Source: S144-45 sp015494035
GTDB taxonomy: Bacteria; Pseudomonadota; Gammaproteobacteria; Xanthomonadales; Marinicellaceae
Assembly (NCBI GenBank): GCA_027057345.1
Contig: JALUIX010000152.1
Span: forward strand, 1 to 17,830
DNA: 17,830 nucleotides
Direction of reading: 5' to 3'
Shown: piece after piece, positions 1 to 5,396 of the stretch
How positions within the stretch are numbered: the stretch's first letter is position 1
Layout of the letters: each line of letters starts with the position of its first letter
Position numbers and translations under genes: made by a program
The notes under the pieces: model-generated
Databases searched by the model: none
The model's input: the letters and a program-made list of their open reading frames with translations, nothing else
What the model was told of the DNA's origin: nothing

Positions 1-1
1 G

Positions 2-982
2 CTCAGTAATGGCAGTGAGCTGTTGATGACTTTGAGCATTGGCATCAGCTTTTTCCCAGAACACGGCAAGACCACATCGACGCTGCTCAAAAATGCCGAT
101 CTGGCCATGTACGATGCCAAGCTGGGTGGACGCAACCGCATCAAGGTCTACGAGGAAAAAGAAGACAGCGGTGACACCGGCAAACAGAAGCTGGAACTGG
201 AATCTCAGTTGCGCCAGTCCATTCGGCGCAATCAACTGCTGGTGTTCTATCAACCCAAGATTGATGCCAAAACCGAAGAAATTGTTGGCTTCGAGGCACT
301 GGTGCGCTGGAAGCATCCCGAACTGGGCTTGATCAGCCCCGGTTTTTTCATTCCCATGGCCGAAGAGTCGGGGTTTATCCGTGAAATCGGGTATTGGGTG
401 CTGGAAGAAGCCTGCAAACAGTGCCTGCAGTGGCAAAACACGTTTTCCCATCAGCTGACCATTTCTGTTAACTTGTCTCCGGCCCAATTTGTTGACCCCG
501 ACTTGGTGCAGCAACTGGATCAGATTGTCTCGTCCACCGGTCTGCACCCAAAATTTGTCGATTTTGAAATCACCGAAAGCATCAGCCTGGAAAAAGTGCC
601 CAACCTGCTTGAGGTGCTGGGGCAGTTGAACCAGCTGGGTTATTCCTTGTCCATTGATGATTTTGGCACTGGTCAGTCGTCGCTGGATTACATCAAGAAA
701 ATACCGGCCAAATACCTTAAGATCGACCAGTCGTTTGTCCGCAACATTGGCGTCAGCCCTGACGATGAGGCCATTCTCGAAGCCACAGTCAACATGGCCA
801 AGCGCATGGGGCACGAGTTGATTGCCGAAGGCGTTGAAACCGAAGCCCAGCGCGAATACCTGGCTGACAAGGGCTGTCAGTACTTCCAGGGCTTTCTTTT
901 TTGTCGCCCCCTGCCGGCAGATGAAATACAGGCCATCCTGGAGGCCTATCAGGTGCTTAGGGAGCCTCTGATTGAATCGTGA
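2..982 (+). CDS. GGDEF-EAL protein, cyclic-di-GMP phosphodiesterase (5' end missing)
   Basis: The frame is open from base 2, so the true start lies upstream of the window. The first visible residues, with the TLSIGIS segment and NADLAMYDAK, match the end of a GGDEF diguanylate cyclase domain, whose GGDEF motif would lie outside. A full EAL domain follows. The EALVRW signature is at about 293-310, followed by NLSPAQF, FEITES, IDDFGTG, the KIDQSF lysine, AEGVET and QGFLF. These are the metal-binding and catalytic residues of active EAL phosphodiesterases, so c-di-GMP hydrolysis is likely. Whether the cyclase half is active cannot be seen. No membrane segment is visible in this part. The last seven codons (REPLIES) and the TGA lie inside the repeat element that begins at 961, so the natural C-terminus was probably altered by an insertion. 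Family call is firm; the signal sensed is unknown. Confidence 0.95.
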   Translation, partial: LSNGSELLMTLSIGISFFPEHGKTTSTLLKNADLAMYDAKLGGRNRIKVYEEKEDSGDTGKQKLELESQLRQSIRRNQLLVFYQPKIDAKTEEIVGFEALVRWKHPELGLISPGFFIPMAEESGFIREIGYWVLEEACKQCLQWQNTFSHQLTISVNLSPAQFVDPDLVQQLDQIVSSTGLHPKFVDFEITESISLEKVPNLLEVLGQLNQLGYSLSIDDFGTGQSSLDYIKKIPAKYLKIDQSFVRNIGVSPDDEAILEATVNMAKRMGHELIAEGVETEAQREYLADKGCQYFQGFLFCRPLPADEIQAILEAYQVLREPLIES

Positions 983-1125
983 CACGACATCTTGCGGCGT
1001 AAAATCGTCCATTTCTGCGTTGCAATCCTTCACAATAGCCTTGCTATTGCGTGCGGTTTGCGCCTTGAACTGAACAATTTTTCACTACAGTCTGTTCGCG
1101 CCAGACTCAATCAGAGGCTCCTTAA
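957..1125. repeat. Palindromic MITE-like element, copy 1
   Basis: The core is 961-1121 (161 bp), bounded by TTAG (957-960) and TTAA (1122-1125), which are one-base-different YTAR-type target repeats. The ends GGAGCCTCTGATTGAATC and the reverse complement of the right end match at 17 of 18 positions. Inside, the two halves pair imperfectly across the whole length around a centre with AATAGC and GCTATT. It is closely similar to the copies at 3304 and 5017. No protein is encoded. The element overlaps the end of the GGDEF-EAL gene. The IS5-group relation is an inference from the target and terminal sequences. Confidence 0.85.
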
Positions 1126-1173
1126 GGAAGAGACCATTGTGGCCTGAACATGTCATATTATGATGCCGGGTTT

Positions 1174-1210
1174 ATAACCCGATGGAGCGGGTGAGATCGG
1201 GTTATTTTTT
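1174..1210 (+). terminator. Rho-independent terminator ahead of rpoE
   Basis: A perfect 10-bp stem, ATAACCCGAT (1174-1183) with ATCGGGTTAT (1196-1205), encloses a 12-base loop. A run of six T (1205-1210) follows. It probably ends transcription from the GGDEF-EAL gene and isolates the rpoE operon. If any rpoE transcript started upstream, it would act as an attenuator. Confidence 0.85.
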
Positions 1211-1223
1211 CCCCTCTGTGGCT

Positions 1224-1250
1224 AAACTTTTGCCCCGAATGGCTGTCAAA
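1224..1250 (+). promoter_or_regulatory. Candidate sigma-E/AlgU-type promoter of rpoE
   Basis: AAACTT (1224-1229), a 16-base spacer, then TCAAA (1246-1250) resembles the sigma-E/AlgU pattern GAACTT-N16/17-TCnnA with one mismatch in the -35 box. It lies just after the terminator. It would start RNA near 1256-1258, just upstream of the chosen rpoE start at 1281. Autoregulation of rpoE by its own product is common in this family. The motif is short and was matched by eye. Confidence 0.45.
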
Positions 1251-1280
1251 GGCTTAACAATGAAAAAAGAAAACAAACAA

Positions 1281-1886
1281 ATGTCGGAAAAAGCCATTGA
1301 CCAGGAGCTGGTCAAACAAGCTCAGGCGGGCGATACCAAAGCGTTTGAGATGCTGGTGACCCGCTATCAGCAGAAAGTGGCCAATATCATTTCGCGCTAC
1401 GTCCGGGATCGCGACGAGGTGTTGGATGTGGCGCAGGAAGTGTTTATCAAGGTGTACAAGGCCTTGCCACGGTTTCGTGGTGACAGTGCTTTTTACACCT
1501 GGATTTACCGGATTGCCATCAACACGTCCAAGAACCACCTGGTGGCCCGCTCGCGTCGGATTCAGAATTCGGACGTTGAACCGGAAGAAGCCGAACGCTA
1601 TGCCAGTGCGTTGGAAATGCAGAATTTCGATACCCCTGAAGCGGAGTTCGCCCGTCAGGAAATCGAGGCCGCCGTCACCAAGGCGGTGGACGAACTACCG
1701 GAAGATTTGCGTTCGGCCATTGTCATGCGCGAAGTTGATGGCCTGAGTTATGAAGAAATCGCCAAGGCCATGGATTGTCCCATCGGCACCGTTCGTTCGC
1801 GGATTTTCCGCGCCCGCGATGCCATTGATAGAGCCTTGAAACCCCTGTTAGCTGAAAAACCATCACGAGTGACCTATGTCGGATAG
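1281..1886 (+). CDS. rpoE: RNA polymerase sigma-E factor RpoE (AlgU)
   Basis: This is the ECF sigma factor of the envelope stress response; it directs RNA polymerase to stress promoters when released from RseA. The 201-residue product tracks E. coli RpoE throughout. Sigma region 2 (about residues 20-90) holds RYQQKVANIISRYV and FRGDSAFYTWIYRIAINT. Region 4 (about 130-185) holds LPEDLRSAIVMREVDGLSYEEIA and GTVRSRIFRAR. The ATG at 1281 gives the MSE start typical of the family. An in-frame ATG at 1260 would add seven Lys/Asn-rich residues and lies almost at the predicted RNA start. The in-frame ATG at 1182 falls inside the terminator hairpin and is rejected. No strong ribosome site is visible, only an A/G-rich stretch. 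The gene overlaps rseA by 11 bases, which ties sigma factor and anti-sigma factor translation together. Confidence 0.97.
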   Translation: MSEKAIDQELVKQAQAGDTKAFEMLVTRYQQKVANIISRYVRDRDEVLDVAQEVFIKVYKALPRFRGDSAFYTWIYRIAINTSKNHLVARSRRIQNSDVEPEEAERYASALEMQNFDTPEAEFARQEIEAAVTKAVDELPEDLRSAIVMREVDGLSYEEIAKAMDCPIGTVRSRIFRARDAIDRALKPLLAEKPSRVTYVG

Positions 1887-2496
1887 ATCCCACGAAAAAA
1901 TTTCTGTACTCATGGATGGCGAAATGGAACCCAATGCCATTCGCTTCCTGATCAAACGCATGATCTCTGACCCGGCATTGGGTCAGACCTGGAACCGCTA
2001 TCACCTGATTCGGGGGTGCTTGCAAAAGAAACCGAATGAGCCTTTGATGATTGACGTGGCCGATCAGGTGCTGGCCCGTCTTGGTGTGCGTGAATATACC
2101 GAACCGGAAAAGTCCTCACGCGCGCATGCGTGGCTGAAGCCGGTCGCTGGTGTGGGCATTGCGGCTTCGGTCGCTTTAACCGCTGTGTTTTTGATGCAAC
2201 AGTCTCCGGTGACTCGACATGCCAATACTGGCGAACAGTTTCTGGTGCAGCAGAAGATACCCAGTCAGTCTGTGCCGCTACAAACCCCGCCGGTGCAGTT
2301 TGTGGACTTGCCCCGGGCCCAACTGGCCACGTCTGTTTCCGAATGGCGCAGCTCGGGCTATCCGGATTTGAGAACGCCACAATTTCGGGGTTTCCTGTAT
2401 CAGCAGCCTCAGCAACGTGCGCCCGGCACATTGCAGCAACATGCGCCTTATGTGTACACCATCACCCCTGAAAACCGCGTCTCTTCAAGCCACTGA
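1876..2496 (+). CDS. rseA: Anti-sigma-E factor RseA (MucA)
   Basis: This is the inner-membrane anti-sigma factor that holds RpoE inactive until it is cut by envelope proteases. The 206-residue protein begins SDRSHEKISVLMDGEM, the usual RseA/MucA cytoplasmic start. The sigma-binding part, with DPALGQTWNRYHLIRGCL, covers residues 1-75. One membrane helix lies at about 88-107 (PVAGVGIAASVALTAVFLM). The periplasmic tail of about 100 residues is rich in Gln and Pro. It overlaps rpoE by 11 bases. In most relatives the next gene is rseB, whose product binds and protects the RseA tail; here it is absent, so control of cleavage may differ. Length is close to the usual 195-216 residues. Confidence 0.93.
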   Translation: MSDRSHEKISVLMDGEMEPNAIRFLIKRMISDPALGQTWNRYHLIRGCLQKKPNEPLMIDVADQVLARLGVREYTEPEKSSRAHAWLKPVAGVGIAASVALTAVFLMQQSPVTRHANTGEQFLVQQKIPSQSVPLQTPPVQFVDLPRAQLATSVSEWRSSGYPDLRTPQFRGFLYQQPQQRAPGTLQQHAPYVYTITPENRVSSSH

Positions 2497-2535
2497 CTGA
2501 CCGTTGACTGACCGCTGGCTGGTGGCCAGCCGGTC
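2494..2535. repeat. Short direct repeat and hairpin after rseA
   Basis: TGACTGACCG occurs twice, at 2494-2503 (including the rseA stop) and at 2505-2514. The second copy runs into a hairpin at 2510-2535: GCTGGC/GCCAGC around TGGTG, extended by GACC/GGTC with one bulged base. No T-run follows, so it is not a standard terminator. It may be a mild attenuator or RNA stability element between rseA and rseC. The rest of the gap to 2652 shows nothing recognisable. Confidence 0.5.
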
Positions 2536-2652
2536 TTCAGTCCCGCCCCGGGCTTAAACAGCATCAGCGATTCACTGACTGCTTGTTTGATGGCTTTTGA
2601 GTTAACAGATGACTTCGCGTTTATTCGGTAACCACCTGATGTTAAAGCATTT

Positions 2653-3129
2653 ATGAAACGATTTGCTCGAGTCACAGCTGTCAGGCCGGAAAAGATTGAA
2701 GCGATTCTCGAGCAGCCACTCACATGTGCCGGCTGTCGGGGCGGGTGTGGTAAAACCGCCTTGAAGTGGTTCTCCGCTAACAAACCGGATCAATTGATCA
2801 TTTACCGTCAAGCGCACGCCCAGAAAGCGGGCCAGTCGCTGGTGGATCATCAGGGTTTCTTTAATGGCCCGGTTCAGGTCGGGGACCGTTTCGCGGTGGA
2901 GTTTGATGACGACGCCATGTTGTTATCCGCCTGGCGACTGTATGCCATGCCCTTGGCCGTTTTGCTTGTCGGGCTGGTCATTTTCTCAGGCCTGTTCTCC
3001 TTGGTGGGCTGGCCGTTTGATCTCGGTGGTGTGCTCGGTGCCATTGTCGGGTTGTTCCTGTCGCGGTTTATTATCCGTCACTATCCATCTGCTGGCAGCA
3101 TTCGTTTTAGCTCGGTCAATTTTTTCTGA
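2653..3129 (+). CDS. rseC: RseC/MucC family membrane protein
   Basis: The 158-residue protein has the RseC layout. An N-terminal domain carries a cysteine cluster CAGCRGGCG (Cys25, 28, 32). Two membrane helices follow at about 97-117 and 122-142, with a short C-terminal tail. In E. coli, RseC lies in the rpoE operon, has a modest positive effect on sigma-E and is linked to the Rsx system that reduces SoxR; the exact reaction is not settled. The cysteine cluster could bind metal or take part in redox. Only 156 bases separate it from rseA, too few for an rseB. Its ribosome site is weak, and co-transcription from the rpoE promoter is likely. Confidence 0.88.
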   Translation: MKRFARVTAVRPEKIEAILEQPLTCAGCRGGCGKTALKWFSANKPDQLIIYRQAHAQKAGQSLVDHQGFFNGPVQVGDRFAVEFDDDAMLLSAWRLYAMPLAVLLVGLVIFSGLFSLVGWPFDLGGVLGAIVGLFLSRFIIRHYPSAGSIRFSSVNFF

Positions 3130-3299
3130 AAGCTGATTTTGTCTTGGTTTTTTGGGCCCAACCCGCACAATACCCAAGTCCCGAAGCATAACCTGTAGCC
3201 AGTGACAGCACCCGTTAACCCGTCTGGTGACTCGGAGCATCGGCAAAAGGGCAGGGCGTCGAAACTTTCCCATCCCACTGGCTGTCTTTATTTCATCCG
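3130..3299. other. Intergenic stretch after rseC, no feature recognised
   Basis: This is the part of the 472-base gap between rseC and mucD that lies before the repeat element. It shows no convincing open frame, terminator or promoter. A CTTGG/CCAAG pair around a T-run near 3144-3180 is too weak to call. Confidence 0.4.
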
Positions 3300-3467
3300 T
3301 TAAGGAAGCTCTGATCGAATCGTGACACGGCATCTTGTGGCGTAAAATCGTCCATTTCTGCGTTGCAAACCTTCACAATAGCTAGCTATTGCGTGCGGTT
3401 TGCGCCTTGAACTGAACAATTTTTCACGACAATCTGCTCGCGCCAGATTGAGTCAGAACTTCCTTAA
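3300..3467. repeat. Palindromic MITE-like element, copy 2
   Basis: The core is 3304-3463 (160 bp), bounded by TTAA on both sides (3300-3303 and 3464-3467), a perfect 4-bp target repeat of YTAR type. The ends are GGAAGCTCTGATCGAATC and, reversed, GGAAGTTCTGACTCAATC (14 of 18 match). The centre is the perfect palindrome AATAGCTAGCTATT (about 3377-3390). The interior is nearly identical to copies 1 and 3. It lies between rseC and mucD and probably separates a formerly shorter spacer. Confidence 0.87.
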
Positions 3468-3589
3468 TGAACCATGGATGAATTGGTGCCAAGCACAGCA
3501 TGGTGTATCTGGTCTTCAATTCAACGGCTTATGTGCCTGAATCGCCAGAAATGCCAGAAACCCTACTCACACAAACCCAATAAAACCCT

Positions 3590-3595
3590 AAGGAG
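3590..3595 (+). promoter_or_regulatory. Ribosome binding site of mucD
   Basis: AAGGAG ends six bases before the ATG at 3602. It is the clearest Shine-Dalgarno site in the window and fixes the mucD start. The stretch 3468-3589 must hold any mucD promoter if the gene is transcribed separately, but no good -35/-10 pair is evident there. Confidence 0.85.
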
Positions 3596-3601
3596 AATTG
3601 C

Positions 3602-4945
3602 ATGAAACCCGCTTTTTATTCCTCCCGTTGGCTGATCCTGATCGGTCTGATATTACTCATTGTGACGGCTCATGCCGGCAAACTGCCGGATTTTACCGAG
3701 CTGGTGGAGAAAACCGGTGATGCGGTTGTTAATATTGAAGCACACACGGAATCCCAGGTCCCGGCCCAGGTGGTGCCAGTGGACCCTTACCACCGGCGTG
3801 TTATCCCGCCCATGCCGCAGGACAGGGTATCCATCGGCACCGGATTTATTATCTCGCCAGATGGCTATGTACTAACCAACCGGCATGTGGTCAACGGAGC
3901 CACCAAAATCATCGTGCGGCTGCCGGATCACCGAGAAATGGAAGCCAAACTGATTGGCCAGGATGAGCCCAGTGACATTGCTTTGTTGAAGCTGGATGCG
4001 AAAAACCTGCCCAGCCTGAAAATGGGCGACAGTGACAAGCTGAAAATTGGTGAATGGGTGATGGCTATTGGTTCACCACTCAGTTTTGAACATTCCGTCA
4101 CCAAGGGCATTGTCAGCGCCAAGGGGCGCAGCATGCGCGGTCAGCAGTATGTGCCTTACATTCAAACCGATGTCCCCATTAACCGGGGCAATTCCGGCGG
4201 CCCGCTGATCAATATGGATGGGGAAGTGGTGGGCATCAACACCCTGATTCTGTCCAACACCGGTGGATACATGGGTCTGTCCTTTTCCATTCCCATCGAG
4301 GTGGCCGCATCAGTGGCCGAGCAGTTGAAAACGCATGGCACTGTGGAACGGGGTCTGCTGGGTGTTGGTATTGAGCCGGTGAGCCAGAAAATGGCCGATT
4401 ACTTGCGCATGAAAACCCCGCATGGAGCGTTGGTCAATCACGTGGCCAAGGGTTCAGCCGCAGAAAAAGCCGGCATCAAGGTTCAGGATGTGATTGTAAA
4501 AGTGGACGATGAATCCGTGGATTCGGCCAATGACCTGCCGCCTCTGGTGGGATCCAAAGCGCCTGGAACCACCGTACAACTGCTGGTTTATCGCGACGGC
4601 CAGGAGAAAACCCTGACCGCCACGCTGGACTCGGTGGCCAGTCGACAGGCGGCCAATGGCAAGGCATTCAGCCCGGCCAACCTGGGTTTCAGTGTCGCCA
4701 ACCTGGATGAGGCAAGCCGCCAAAAAAGTGGTGAGACCGCGGGAGTTATCGTCAAGGACGTGCAAGACCCGCAGGTGCGGCGCAGTGGCTTGCGTAGCGG
4801 TGATATTATCCTCAAGGTGGGCAAGCAGCCAGTGAAGAATATCAAGCAGTTTGGACGCCAGATCCGTTTGCTGACGGCTGGGGAACCGCTGGTGCTGCTT
4901 ATCAATCGCCAGGGCGCCAATCGCTTTATAGTCATTGAACGTTAA
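3602..4945 (+). CDS. mucD: Periplasmic serine protease MucD (DegP/HtrA, Do family)
   Basis: This periplasmic protease and chaperone degrades misfolded envelope proteins; in Pseudomonas, MucD is part of the AlgU/sigma-E circuit. The 447-residue product begins with a signal peptide, a hydrophobic stretch ending in AHA at about residue 25. The trypsin-like domain has the triad His95 (TNRHVV), Asp125 (SDIALLKLD) and Ser198 (RGNSGGPL). Two PDZ domains follow. The first is at about 250-345 (RGLLGVGIEPV, with the AGIKVQDVIVKVDD segment). The second is at about 355-445 (GLRSGDIILKVGKQPV). Length fits the family. It has a strong ribosome site and its own terminator and is flanked by repeats on both sides, so it is probably a separate transcription unit here. 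DegS is a less likely alternative because it has one PDZ and a membrane anchor. Confidence 0.95.
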   Translation: MKPAFYSSRWLILIGLILLIVTAHAGKLPDFTELVEKTGDAVVNIEAHTESQVPAQVVPVDPYHRRVIPPMPQDRVSIGTGFIISPDGYVLTNRHVVNGATKIIVRLPDHREMEAKLIGQDEPSDIALLKLDAKNLPSLKMGDSDKLKIGEWVMAIGSPLSFEHSVTKGIVSAKGRSMRGQQYVPYIQTDVPINRGNSGGPLINMDGEVVGINTLILSNTGGYMGLSFSIPIEVAASVAEQLKTHGTVERGLLGVGIEPVSQKMADYLRMKTPHGALVNHVAKGSAAEKAGIKVQDVIVKVDDESVDSANDLPPLVGSKAPGTTVQLLVYRDGQEKTLTATLDSVASRQAANGKAFSPANLGFSVANLDEASRQKSGETAGVIVKDVQDPQVRRSGLRSGDIILKVGKQPVKNIKQFGRQIRLLTAGEPLVLLINRQGANRFIVIER

Positions 4946-4975
4946 GGCCGTTGTCATTACAATAGGTGACAGCCC

Positions 4976-5002
4976 AAATCCCGTGGTTTCCACGGGATTT
5001 TT
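4976..5002 (+). terminator. Rho-independent terminator of mucD
   Basis: A perfect 11-bp stem, AAATCCCGTGG (4976-4986) with CCACGGGATTT (4990-5000), closes a three-base TTT loop. It runs into a T stretch ending at 5002. It lies 30 bases after the mucD stop and is a strong terminator, so lepA needs its own promoter downstream. Confidence 0.93.
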
Positions 5003-5012
5003 GTTTACCTCG

Positions 5013-5180
5013 CTAAGGAGCCTCTGATTGAATCGTGACACGGCATCTTGTGGCGTAAAATTGTCCATTTCTGCGTTGCAAACCCTCACAATGGCTTGCT
5101 ATTGCGTGCGGTTTGCGCCATGAACTGAATAATTTTTCACGACAATCTGCTCGCGCCAGATTCAATCAGAGGCTCCCTAA
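5013..5180. repeat. Palindromic MITE-like element, copy 3
   Basis: The core is 5017-5176 (160 bp), bounded by CTAA at 5013-5016 and 5177-5180, a perfect YTAR-type target repeat. The two ends, GGAGCCTCTGATTGAATC, match perfectly over 18 bases, so this is the best-preserved copy. The halves also pair further in around GCAAACC/GGTTTGC near the centre. The right-hand CTAA is also the left-hand target repeat of copy 4. Confidence 0.9.
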
Positions 5181-5342
5181 GGAAGCTCTGATCAAATCAT
5201 GAACTCACTTCTCACACCTGAATTGTCCGATAACTGCGTTGAAGTCCTGGCCAATAGCCGGCTATTTGCTGCGAACTTCGCCTTGTTCTCGAACAATTCA
5301 GGTATAACCTGCTTCGTCCAGATTCAATCAGAGCTTCCCTAA
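5177..5342. repeat. Palindromic MITE-like element, copy 4 (variant interior)
   Basis: The core is 5181-5338 (158 bp), bounded by CTAA at 5177-5180 and 5339-5342. The ends GGAAGCTCTGATCAAATC and, reversed, GGAAGCTCTGATTGAATC match at 16 of 18. The interior differs from copies 1-3 but has the same plan: CTGAATTGT pairs with ACAATTCAG, and the centre is the perfect palindrome AATAGCCGGCTATT. It abuts copy 3 with no extra bases and ends 50 bases before lepA, so the lepA promoter may lie within or just after it. Confidence 0.87.
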
Positions 5343-5363
5343 CACTTTCTAGATAACACTGGC

Positions 5364-5396
5364 ATGTCCCTGACCTTACCCATTGGCCCTGCATGA
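5364..5396 (+). other. Possible ten-codon leader frame ahead of lepA
   Basis: An ATG at 5364 opens MSLTLPIGPA and stops at the TGA within ATGA, which also contains the lepA start (5393). lepA itself has no visible Shine-Dalgarno site, so coupling through this frame is conceivable. The leader frame also lacks a good ribosome site, so this may be chance. Confidence 0.25.

Noticed and set aside
1182..1280. Longer rpoE start at 1182
   Set aside because: The ATG lies in the terminator hairpin, the added residues have no counterpart in RpoE proteins, and the likely promoter is downstream.
2510..2535. Hairpin after rseA as a terminator
   Set aside because: No T-run follows, and rseC is expected to be co-transcribed.
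3456..3482. GAACTT at the right end of copy 2 as a sigma-E -35 box for mucD
   Set aside because: The element terminus naturally contains this string, and at 16 bases downstream the sequence is ATGAA, a poor -10 box.
957..5342. Repeated elements as a CRISPR array or tRNA-like genes
   Set aside because: The copies are about 160 bp, widely spaced, palindromic and bounded by target duplications, and lack spacer units or cloverleaf structure.
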